Positions 16,708 through 24,021 of a stretch of DNA of 31,579 bases are shown here, in pieces. This DNA is from a virus, in the IMG/VR virus record IMGVR_UViG_3300009001_000050, positions 1-31,579 of that record. One strand, given 5' to 3'. Made by a program: the position numbers and the translations under genes. The notes under the pieces are model-generated. The model was given only the letters and a program-made list of their open reading frames with translations, was not told the DNA's origin and ran no database searches. The number at the start of each line of letters is the position of its first letter. Position 1 is the stretch's first letter.

Positions 16708-17700
16708 ATGGGTCTATTTGATAATCGAATACCATTTAAACCGTTTGAATACCCCGAATACTACACCGAAGGTTGGTTGAAACAAGCTCAAGCATTTTGG
16801 TTACATACCGAAATACCAATGCAAGGTGATATTAAGGATTGGAATGAAAATTTGTCAGTCGAAGAAAAGAATTTAGTTGGTAATATCCTTTTAGGATTTG
16901 CTCAAACGGAATGTGCTGTATCCGATTACTGGACCACTATGGTTACTAATTGGTTTCCAAAACACGAAATCAAGCAGATGGCAATGATGTTTGGTTCACA
17001 AGAAACCATCCACGCTACTGCATACTCATATTTGAATGAGTCACTTGGTTTAGAAGATTTTGAGGCATTCTTACACGAACCTGCAACTGCTGAACGTTTT
17101 GAGAATCTTGCTGAGGTATCAAACAACTATACCTACGAAGACTTGAAGAACAATCCAGAAGCAAGAGCTGAAGTAGCACGTTCACTTGCAATCTTCTCAG
17201 CATTTACTGAGGGAGTAGCACTATACTCTTCATTTGCAGTATTGTACTCATTCCAAATGAGAAACAAACTGAAAGGTATCGGTCAGCAAATGAAGTGGTC
17301 GGTGAGAGATGAATCACTACACTCTCGTATGGGATGTCAGTTATTCAAACATATGTGTGAAGAATATCCCGAACTATTGGAAGATTCTAAAGAGTCAATC
17401 CAAAAGGCCGCCGAGTTGATTCAAACATTGGAACACAAATACATCGATAAGATGTTTGAAATGGGTGATTTGGAAAATCTTAAAAAAGAGGACCTAAAGA
17501 ACTTCATCAATCAGAGATTAAATGAAAAATTAAATGAGTTGGGTTACCAATCTATGTTTACATATGATGAAGACTCAGCTGCACAATTAGAATGGTTCTA
17601 CCACTTGACTGGTGGACATACACATACTGACTTCTTTGCTCTAAGACCTACTGATTATAGTAAGGCTAATGAAGGTGAAGATTGGGATGATATATTTTAA
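16708..17700 (+). CDS. nrdB: Ribonucleotide reductase class Ia, beta subunit
   Basis: 330 residues. Metal ligands are visible: FAQTECAVSDYW (first acidic ligand), SQETIHATAY (Glu, His, and the radical Tyr four residues after the His), TEGVALYSSF (Glu) and RDESLHSRMG (Glu, His). This is a standard di-iron tyrosyl-radical R2 subunit. AGGAG lies before the ATG. A TATATTAC (16655-16662) sits upstream but lacks a well-spaced TTTG, so whether it is a promoter is uncertain. nrdA follows after 6 bases. The order B then A is the reverse of many hosts' operons. Confidence 0.92.
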   Translation: MGLFDNRIPFKPFEYPEYYTEGWLKQAQAFWLHTEIPMQGDIKDWNENLSVEEKNLVGNILLGFAQTECAVSDYWTTMVTNWFPKHEIKQMAMMFGSQETIHATAYSYLNESLGLEDFEAFLHEPATAERFENLAEVSNNYTYEDLKNNPEARAEVARSLAIFSAFTEGVALYSSFAVLYSFQMRNKLKGIGQQMKWSVRDESLHSRMGCQLFKHMCEEYPELLEDSKESIQKAAELIQTLEHKYIDKMFEMGDLENLKKEDLKNFINQRLNEKLNELGYQSMFTYDEDSAAQLEWFYHLTGGHTHTDFFALRPTDYSKANEGEDWDDIF

Positions 17701-17706
17701 GAAGTT

Positions 17707-19491
17707 ATGAAGAATTACGGAGAAGAATTAGGTTGGGAACTCGGAGTAGACTTTCCAACGTGGGGAAATACTGAAATTTACGTTAAGACCATCTCAAAGG
17801 GTTACCTATTAGCAGGTGAAAAACCAAAGGATGCTTATTGGAGAGTTGCTACGGCAGTTGCTCGTAGACTTAACAAACCACAATTGGCATCAAAATTCTT
17901 TGATTACATTTGGAAAGGGTGGTTGAACCTTGCATCACCAGTGCTATCAAATACTGGTACTGATAGAGGTTTACCAATCTCGTGTTTTGGTATTGATGTG
18001 GGTGACTCTATTCAAGAGATTGGGTCGAAGAACCTTGAGTTGATGTTACTTGCAAAGCATGGTGGTGGTGTCGGTGTTGGTATCAATATGATTAGACCTG
18101 CTGGTGCAAACATCACTAACAATGGAACATCTGATGGTGTAGTACCATTTGCTAAGATTTACGATTCAACAATCCTTGCTACAAATCAAGGTGCTGTTCG
18201 TAGAGGTGCTGCATCGGTGAATCTAAACATCGAACACAAAGACTTTGATGAGTGGATTGAAATCAGAGAACCTAAAGGTGATGTAAACCGACAATGTTTG
18301 AACTTGAACCAATGTGTTATCGTTGGTGATAAGTTTATGAGAAAACTTGAAGATGGTGACAATGAAGCAAGACGCAAGTGGGGTAAGGTACTTCAGAAAC
18401 GTAAAGCAACTGGTCAACCTTACATTATGTATAAGGGTAACGTAAACAAACAAAACCCTGAAGCATACAAACATAATGGGTTGAAGGTTCATATGACTAA
18501 CATATGTTCTGAAATCACATTACATACTGATGAGTCTCACTCATTCGTGTGTTGTTTATCATCACTAAACTTATCTAAGTATGATGAGTGGAAAGATACT
18601 GACCTTATCTATACGGCTACTTGGTTCTTGGATGGTGTACTCGAAGAGTTTATTCAACGTGCTAAGAATATGAGAGGGTTTGAGAACTCAGTCCGTTCTG
18701 CTGAAAAGGGTAGAGCATTGGGTCTTGGAGTTCTTGGATGGCACACTTACCTACAACAAAAAGGTATGGCATTCGAAGGATTACCTGCTCAGTTTGAGAC
18801 TCGTAAGATATTCTCTCAAATCAAGATTGAATCAGAACGTGCATCACGTGACTTGGCTCAAGAGTATGGAGAACCACTTTGGTGTGTTGGTAGTGGTATG
18901 AGAAATACTCACTTGAGAGCAATCGCACCAACGGTATCCAACTCTAAGTTGAGTGGTAATGTATCTGCTGGTATCGAACCTTGGGCTGCAAATGTCTTTA
19001 CTGAACAAACGGCTAAGGGAACGTTCATTCGTAAGAATCGTGAATTGGAGAGAGTACTTCGTAAGTTGAATATGAACAACAAAGATACTTGGGATAAAAT
19101 TCTACAAGATGGTGGTTCAGTACAAGACTTGAGTGAGTTCGACAATTGGGCATATGTCAATGGTAAATTACTCAATCGTAGTGATATTGCCGATGTGATG
19201 ATTGAAAACAAAGAAGTGGATTGGTTAAAGGATGTATTCAAAACATTCAAGGAAATCAATCAGTTGGAGTTAGTTAAACAAGCAGGTATCAGACAACAAT
19301 ACGTTGACCAAGCAGTTTCTCTAAACTTAGCATTCCCATCACAAGCAAGTCCAAAGTGGATTAACCAAGTCCATATGGAGGCTTGGAAAGAAGGAATCAA
19401 AACCCTCTATTATATGAGAACGGAATCAGTACTTCGTGGTGATATTGCTACGAGAGCTACTGACCCCGATTGTGTATCGTGTGATGGTTAA
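17707..19491 (+). CDS. nrdA: Ribonucleotide reductase class Ia, alpha subunit, short form
   Basis: 594 residues. Active-site residues are all present: GLPISCFG (first redox Cys), TNICSEITLH (the N-x-C-x-E catalytic trio), FVCCLSSLNL (second redox Cys), KTLYYMRTES (Tyr pair of radical transfer), and a C-terminal DPDCVSCDG CxxC pair for re-reduction. The usual N-terminal ATP-cone of about 90-100 residues is missing; the barrel entry sequence starts within the first 60 residues. The overall activity switch by dATP should therefore be lost, which suits high dNTP supply during phage replication. A thioredoxin gene follows. Confidence 0.92.
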   Translation: MKNYGEELGWELGVDFPTWGNTEIYVKTISKGYLLAGEKPKDAYWRVATAVARRLNKPQLASKFFDYIWKGWLNLASPVLSNTGTDRGLPISCFGIDVGDSIQEIGSKNLELMLLAKHGGGVGVGINMIRPAGANITNNGTSDGVVPFAKIYDSTILATNQGAVRRGAASVNLNIEHKDFDEWIEIREPKGDVNRQCLNLNQCVIVGDKFMRKLEDGDNEARRKWGKVLQKRKATGQPYIMYKGNVNKQNPEAYKHNGLKVHMTNICSEITLHTDESHSFVCCLSSLNLSKYDEWKDTDLIYTATWFLDGVLEEFIQRAKNMRGFENSVRSAEKGRALGLGVLGWHTYLQQKGMAFEGLPAQFETRKIFSQIKIESERASRDLAQEYGEPLWCVGSGMRNTHLRAIAPTVSNSKLSGNVSAGIEPWAANVFTEQTAKGTFIRKNRELERVLRKLNMNNKDTWDKILQDGGSVQDLSEFDNWAYVNGKLLNRSDIADVMIENKEVDWLKDVFKTFKEINQLELVKQAGIRQQYVDQAVSLNLAFPSQASPKWINQVHMEAWKEGIKTLYYMRTESVLRGDIATRATDPDCVSCDG

Positions 19492-19594
19492 ACGAAGTGT
19501 GGTTTGAAGACCACATCTTAGGACCGTGTTAGTTCACGGAAACGGGGTGGGGAAGTTCGCTACTCCCCACTCCACTTGAGATTAAATTAATTAA
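19492..19594 (+). ncRNA. Structured intergenic segment: three successive hairpins
   Basis: Between nrdA and thioredoxin lie three stems. Stem 1 is TGTGGT/ACCACA (19498-19515, 6-nt loop). Stem 2 is CCGTG/CACGG (19524-19539, 6-nt loop). Stem 3 pairs 19544-19556 with 19562-19573: 12 bp including one G-T pair and one bulged A, with loop TCGCT. It is locally far more GC-rich than the rest of the window. There is no T tract after stem 3, so it is not a classical terminator. It does not fold as a tRNA. It may be a cis-acting RNA, an mRNA processing or stability element, or a small RNA; class unknown. Confidence 0.5.
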
Positions 19595-19843
19595 ATGAAA
19601 GAAAATATGAAACAATATCTTTACTTTTCAGCACCTTGGTGTGGGCCGTGTAGAATGTTAGGTCCGATGATGGAACGTGTAAACAACACAATACCAGTTC
19701 AAAAGGTCAATGTAGATGAGAACTCTGAATTGGCACAGCAATACAATGTAAGAAATATACCTACCGTAGTTCTATTGCAAGATGGGCAAGAGGTTAAACG
19801 AATTATAGGAGTAAAGCCTGAATCTGAATATCTAAACGTTTAA
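19595..19843 (+). CDS. Thioredoxin-like protein
   Basis: 82 residues, a short thioredoxin. FSAPWCGPCRML carries the classical WCGPC active site, and RNIPTVVLLQDG carries the cis-Pro. The first helix/strand of host thioredoxins is missing, as in some small phage versions. It most likely reduces the C-terminal CxxC of the NrdA encoded upstream. ATG 19607 (MKQYLYFSAPWC) is an alternative start closer to the fold; neither has a strong ribosome binding site. The segment before it is highly structured. Confidence 0.88.
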   Translation: MKENMKQYLYFSAPWCGPCRMLGPMMERVNNTIPVQKVNVDENSELAQQYNVRNIPTVVLLQDGQEVKRIIGVKPESEYLNV

Positions 19844-19856
19844 TTGGAGTTATAAA

Positions 19857-21074
19857 ATGGTTACGAAAAATACAAAATCAAAGTTTTGTTTCAATACAAT
19901 GGTTAATAATGAAGCACATTGTATTGAACGTATGTTAAATACAGTATGGCCTTACATTGACTATTGGGTAATTCAAGATAATGGGTCAACTGATGGGACT
20001 CAGGACATTATTCGCAATTTCTTTGAAGAGAAGGGAATTCCTGGGTTTTTGTATCAATTAGATTGGTGGGAGGGTCACGGTATTAATCGAGACCATTGTA
20101 TCAAAACTGCACTTGAAGCAGACCACGGATGTGATTGGATACTAAGAGTAGATGCTGATGAGCAGTTGATAATCGATGATGAATTTGATTGGTCTGTTTT
20201 TGATGACACCTCTATTCAAAGTTTTAACGTTGCTGCTCGTGATGGTGGTACAACCTACTTTAGAACGTGGTTATGGAATGCAAAAGAACCTTGGGCATTT
20301 TATCCAGACAAAGCACACGAGACCATTTACTTAGATAGGGATGGTATTGGAGAGGAATTCCAACGTGTTAATTTGCCTATTGGTATGAGACATCTACTTA
20401 CAAACGATGGTATGACTTGGGCAAAACCTATGAAGTTTTTAAAGGATGCTTTAAATCTTGAATTGGGTAATGTTCCTACTCGCAAAGTCTTAACTGATAA
20501 TTATCACTTGTGGTATATTGCTAAGAGTTATGCAGATTGTCACGATGATGTCGAAAACTTACCATATGGTCAATTACATAAGGAAGAATATGCACGTAGA
20601 GCAATATTCTATTACAAAATGTATTTGTATCAAACCAACCCACGTTATGAATTAGAAGGTATATCAGAGGGTGATGGTCAAGAAATGGCATGGTATGCTG
20701 CATTTGGAATCGGTCAAATGTATCGTTCTTTAAACGAGGATGAATCTGCTATAAAATGGTATCAAAGAGCAAGTGAATTTTGTGCAAACCGAAACGAAAA
20801 TTACTTCAATATGGCATTGTTGTACGAGAAAACTGGTCAATACCAAAATATGCTAAACATATCTAAGTTTTTAATAAGTGCTGACCGATACAACCCATTC
20901 CCAAATCGACAATTCTTAATAATGAATTATGCATATCCAGACACAAGTCAAGAACCACATTGGTTGCACGCACGTGCATTGGATTACTTAGGTATGGATT
21001 CAACTTACTATAAGAACTTGTTAAAAAATGACCCTACTACTCCTGAGTGGATTTTAAATCAAATCAATGAGTAA
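19857..21074 (+). CDS. Family 2-like glycosyltransferase with TPR-like C-terminus
   Basis: 405 residues. The N-terminal GT-A domain (about 10-200) has FNTMVNNEAHCIERML, then VIQDNGSTDGTQDII (nucleotide-sugar binding) and WILRVDADEQLI with a DxD motif (DAD), as in inverting GT2 enzymes. Residues about 270-350 contain a helix-turn-helix repeat pattern resembling TPRs (AFGIGQMYRSLNEDESAIKW, FNMALLYEKTGQYQNML). It lies 13 bases after thioredoxin with GGAG before its ATG, and overlaps the UDP-galactopyranose mutase gene by 8 bases. A galactofuranosyl transfer is therefore a reasonable guess. The acceptor (phage DNA, virion protein or host surface glycan) is unknown. Confidence 0.78.
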   Translation: MVTKNTKSKFCFNTMVNNEAHCIERMLNTVWPYIDYWVIQDNGSTDGTQDIIRNFFEEKGIPGFLYQLDWWEGHGINRDHCIKTALEADHGCDWILRVDADEQLIIDDEFDWSVFDDTSIQSFNVAARDGGTTYFRTWLWNAKEPWAFYPDKAHETIYLDRDGIGEEFQRVNLPIGMRHLLTNDGMTWAKPMKFLKDALNLELGNVPTRKVLTDNYHLWYIAKSYADCHDDVENLPYGQLHKEEYARRAIFYYKMYLYQTNPRYELEGISEGDGQEMAWYAAFGIGQMYRSLNEDESAIKWYQRASEFCANRNENYFNMALLYEKTGQYQNMLNISKFLISADRYNPFPNRQFLIMNYAYPDTSQEPHWLHARALDYLGMDSTYYKNLLKNDPTTPEWILNQINE

Positions 21075-22158
21075 TAATTACGACTATATAATAGTTGGTG
21101 CTGGGTTTTTTGGTGCCATATGTGCTTATGAACTGAATAAGGCAGGTAAGTCCGTATTGGTAATTGAAAAACGAAATCACATCGGTGGTAATGTTTATAC
21201 TGAGGAACGAGATGGGGTTCATATTCACGAATATGGACCTCACATCTTCCATACTAACGAAAAGTGGATTTGGGATTGGGTTAATCAGTTTGCAGAATTT
21301 AATAATTTTAGATACAACCCAATCGCTAACTATAATGGTAAACTTTATTCATTACCATTTAGTATGTATACATTTAACCAAATGTGGGGAGTCACAACAC
21401 CACACGATGCAAAGAAAAAGATTGAAGAGCAACGTTTTACAGGTAAGGTAACTAATCTTGAAGAACAAGCACTTTCGTTAGTAGGTAAGGATATTTATGA
21501 AACTCTAATTAAGGGGTATACTGAGAAGCAGTGGAGAAAACCTGCTACCGAACTACCTGCATCTATCATCAAAAGATTGCCAGTTAGATTTACTTGGGAT
21601 AACAACTACTACTTTGATAAATACCAAGGTATTCCAATCGGTGGTTATACTCAAATCTTTGAAAAGTTGTTGGATGGGATAGAGGTTCGTTTGGGTGTTG
21701 ATTATCTTAAAGAAAAATCAATGTGGGATGCTATTTCTAATAAAGTGATTTATACTGGACCTATTGACAAATACTTTGATTATAAATTTGGTGATTTAGA
21801 ATACAAATCAGTAGAATGGGATACTATGAAACTGAATACTGAAAATTACCAAGGATGTGCTGGGATGAACTATACCGATAGTGAAACTTCATTTACTCGT
21901 ATTATAGAACATAAGTGGTTTGATAACCAAAACCAAAAAGTAAGTTGGGTAAGTATGGAATTCCCAAAAGAATACAAGCGAGGTGTTGAGCCGTTCTATC
22001 CAGTGAATGATGATATCAACAATGAGAAGTATAGAAAATATAAGGAACTTGCTGATAAAGACAAAGTGATATTTGGTGGAAGACTTGCAGAGTACAAATA
22101 CTATGATATGCACCAAGTAATTGCATCGGCATTAAGTAAAGTAAAAAAACTTGTATAA
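21067..22158 (+). CDS. glf: UDP-galactopyranose mutase
   Basis: 363 residues. The FAD-binding N-terminus is YIIVGAGFFGAICAYEL followed by an acidic end (VIEKRNHIGGNVYTE), and the family motif HEYGPHIFHT comes next. KGYTEKQWRKPATELP is the substrate-binding region, and NYTDSETSFTRIIEHKWF and IFGGRLAEYKYYDMHQVI are conserved C-terminal blocks. It converts UDP-galactopyranose to UDP-galactofuranose. Size fits the bacterial family (about 370-390 aa). Translationally coupled to the upstream glycosyltransferase (8-base overlap), it likely supplies that enzyme. Confidence 0.92.
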   Translation: MSNNYDYIIVGAGFFGAICAYELNKAGKSVLVIEKRNHIGGNVYTEERDGVHIHEYGPHIFHTNEKWIWDWVNQFAEFNNFRYNPIANYNGKLYSLPFSMYTFNQMWGVTTPHDAKKKIEEQRFTGKVTNLEEQALSLVGKDIYETLIKGYTEKQWRKPATELPASIIKRLPVRFTWDNNYYFDKYQGIPIGGYTQIFEKLLDGIEVRLGVDYLKEKSMWDAISNKVIYTGPIDKYFDYKFGDLEYKSVEWDTMKLNTENYQGCAGMNYTDSETSFTRIIEHKWFDNQNQKVSWVSMEFPKEYKRGVEPFYPVNDDINNEKYRKYKELADKDKVIFGGRLAEYKYYDMHQVIASALSKVKKLV

Positions 22159-22181
22159 TTGAAAATAATTTTGTATATTAG
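22150..22181 (+). promoter_or_regulatory. TTG/TATATTAG promoter, leaderless type
   Basis: CTTG (22150-22153) overlaps the end of glf; TATATTAG (22174-22181) is preceded by AATAATTTTG. TTG to TATATT is 23 bp. The MazG-like ATG at 22188 begins 7 bases after the element, so a leaderless mRNA is expected. Confidence 0.72.
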
Positions 22182-22187
22182 TATATT

Positions 22188-22604
22188 ATGAAGAAACAAC
22201 TACAACAACTTTGGGACTTCCAAAGTGCATACAACTCAACAAGAAATACCAAACCAACTTTAATCGAACCTGATGATTACTTTTTAAGGTATCGTTTGGG
22301 TAAAGAAGAATTGTTGGAGTATTTAGATGCTTGTAATAACGATGACCTTGTAGAAATCACCGATGCTCTTGCAGACCAACTATACATCCTATTGGGTACT
22401 ATGGTTGCTCACGGAATGCAGGATATTATCGAAGATGTCTTCAACGAGGTACATCGTTCTAATATGTCAAAGTTAGGTGAGAATGGTAAACCTATCTATC
22501 GAGAAGATGGTAAGGTTTTGAAAGGGCCAAACTATTCACCACCTAACATTGCACAATTCCTACCAGGAACTCAGTTGGAAATTCCATTCAATGAGGAAGT
22601 TTAG
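22188..22604 (+). CDS. MazG-like NTP pyrophosphohydrolase
   Basis: 138 residues, all-alpha. The metal-binding motif is visible as GKEELLEYL (E-E-x-x-E, about residues 44-48) followed by EITDALADQLYI (E-x-x-D, about 64-67). The C-terminal NMSKLGENGKPIYREDGKVL, then NYSPPNIAQFLP, is common in phage MazG-type enzymes. These hydrolyse nucleoside triphosphates to monophosphates. In T4, the analogous dCTPase gp56 keeps unmodified dCTP out of DNA. Whether this one targets dCTP, a damaged nucleotide or (p)ppGpp cannot be told. It starts a transcription unit leading to the HTH protein and the ABC/GNAT fusion. Confidence 0.75.
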   Translation: MKKQLQQLWDFQSAYNSTRNTKPTLIEPDDYFLRYRLGKEELLEYLDACNNDDLVEITDALADQLYILLGTMVAHGMQDIIEDVFNEVHRSNMSKLGENGKPIYREDGKVLKGPNYSPPNIAQFLPGTQLEIPFNEEV

Positions 22605-22605
22605 G

Positions 22606-22809
22606 ATGGCATTGCGAGGAGAATCACACCCACAACATAAACTTACGGAAGACCAAGTAAAGTCTATACGTAAGTTGTGGGCTGTGGGTCACCGAAACAT
22701 CAAAGTATTGGCCCGAAACAATGGTGTATCACCTGCCAACATCCGCAGGATTGTAAAAGGTGAAACTTGGACTCATATTATTTTTGGAGAATTTAACGAC
22801 TACCAATAA
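22606..22809 (+). CDS. Small helix-turn-helix DNA-binding protein
   Basis: 67 residues starting at ATG 22606, one base after the MazG-like stop, with AGG just before it. LTEDQVKSIRKLWAVGHRN, then IKVLARNNGVSPANIRRIVK and GETWTHI, match the HTH found at the ends of phage HNH/NUMOD-type homing endonucleases and in stand-alone phage HTH proteins. No nuclease domain is attached. It could be an endonuclease remnant or a small transcription factor. The stop overlaps the following ATG by one base (TAATG). Confidence 0.65.
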   Translation: MALRGESHPQHKLTEDQVKSIRKLWAVGHRNIKVLARNNGVSPANIRRIVKGETWTHIIFGEFNDYQ

Positions 22810-23990
22810 TGTCAGAAATTAAACTATCACATAAGATTAAGAATGATGAATACACGGAGTATGTGTATAACACCTTTGATATTCAAGACCGAGATACTAC
22901 AAGTGTAAGTATCCCAATGAAAATTGGGGACTTAGATACATTTGAGTGGAATATCGGTGTAATCTATGGGAGTAGTGGGTCTGGTAAGTCCACCATCTTA
23001 AATAAATTGGGTGGTGTTCGTAGTATCAAGTTTGATGAAGAGAAATCGTTGATATCAAACTTTGATTGGTTAACTCCAGAAGAAGCAGGTAGAGTCCTTA
23101 CATCCATCGGTCTATCATCCATTCCAACTTGGTTGAGACCTTACCGATTATTAAGTAATGGTGAAAAGTATAGAGCAGAACTTGCATACTTGATATCATC
23201 CTCAAAGGATGGTGACATCATTCTAATAGATGAGTATACTTCAGTAGTGGATAGAGATGTTGCAAAAGCAATGTCGTTTGCTCTTCAGAAGTATATTCGT
23301 AGAGAAGGTAAGAGAATCATCCTTGCATCGTGTCACTACGATATTATGGAATGGTTGATGCCCGATTGGACTGTATCACCCGAAAAAGATGGAGGCGCAC
23401 TCGTGAGAGGCGAATGGCTTCGGCAAGGGAGACCACAAATCAATCTACACATTAGTAGAGTCGAACCTCAAACTTGGGACTTGTTCAAAAGACATCACTA
23501 TTTAACCGAAGAGGTTAATAAGGCATTTATCTTCCTATTATATGAGTGGAATGACAAGCCAGTTGCTATGGGAGTCATCGGTAGACAAATTGGTAAAGGG
23601 CAGGGGTATTCTTTAAGAGGTAGTAGAACAGTAGTTCTTCCCGATTATCAAGGTCTTGGAATTGGGTCACATATATCCAATTTCCAAGGTGCAGTAGCAG
23701 CAAATAGAGGTGCTAAGTATTTTACCAAAACGGTAAATCCTGCATTGGGTGAGTATCGAAATAAAAGAACTGATTTATGGAGTCCGACTGGTCACAACGG
23801 CAGACAACGTAATGATGAGAACTATGAATCAATCGTATACAAAACACTTAAACAACGACCATCATACTGCCACTCCTATTGTGGTCCATCGATAGATGGG
23901 TATGATGAGTTATTAGACCCAATTGATAAAGTTCGTATGATGAGTCGTGTAGACTTAGATTTAGTCCGAAACTTTTGGGATGTTGAATAA
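22809..23990 (+). CDS. ABC-type ATPase fused to a GNAT-like domain
   Basis: 393 residues. Residues 40-205 form an ABC ATPase: Walker A YGSSGSGKST (53-62), a short signature LLSNGEKYRAEL (114-125; LSNGE in place of LSGGQ), Walker B DIILIDEYTSVVD (136-148) and an H-loop His (ASCHYD). There are no membrane segments, so it is not a transporter. Residues 216-380 are GNAT-like: TWDLFKRHHYL (222-232), FLLYEWNDKPVAMGVI, and an acyl-CoA-loop-like VVLPDYQGLGIGSHIS (275-290). The HHYL block recalls the Mom-like GNAT group, whose founder modifies adenine in phage Mu DNA. The link is by motif memory and needs a profile search. Nearby modification-type genes make DNA or nucleotide modification the leading idea. 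Confidence 0.7.
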   Translation: MSEIKLSHKIKNDEYTEYVYNTFDIQDRDTTSVSIPMKIGDLDTFEWNIGVIYGSSGSGKSTILNKLGGVRSIKFDEEKSLISNFDWLTPEEAGRVLTSIGLSSIPTWLRPYRLLSNGEKYRAELAYLISSSKDGDIILIDEYTSVVDRDVAKAMSFALQKYIRREGKRIILASCHYDIMEWLMPDWTVSPEKDGGALVRGEWLRQGRPQINLHISRVEPQTWDLFKRHHYLTEEVNKAFIFLLYEWNDKPVAMGVIGRQIGKGQGYSLRGSRTVVLPDYQGLGIGSHISNFQGAVAANRGAKYFTKTVNPALGEYRNKRTDLWSPTGHNGRQRNDENYESIVYKTLKQRPSYCHSYCGPSIDGYDELLDPIDKVRMMSRVDLDLVRNFWDVE

Positions 23991-24005
23991 TTTTTTGTAT
24001 ATTAG
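23974..24005 (+). promoter_or_regulatory. TTTGG/TATATTAG promoter of the DNA polymerase gene
   Basis: TTTGG (23974-23978) lies inside the last codons of the ABC/GNAT gene; TATATTAG (23998-24005) is preceded by ATTTTTTG. TTG to TATATT is 23 bp. ATG 24022 is 17 bases after the element, with no clear Shine-Dalgarno. Confidence 0.75.
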
Positions 24006-24021
24006 TATAAAATAAGACTTA

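Noticed and set aside
19498-19573. Possible tRNA or tmRNA in the nrdA-trx gap (GTTCGC inside a stem-loop)
   Set aside because: The stems do not form a cloverleaf: the GTTCGC stretch is part of a 12-bp hairpin, there is no acceptor stem, and loop sizes are wrong.
22549-22605. Upstream extension of the HTH gene from an earlier ATG at 22549
   Set aside because: It would overlap the MazG-like coding region by 56 bases; ATG 22606 with a preceding AGG and one-base gap fits the domain boundary better.
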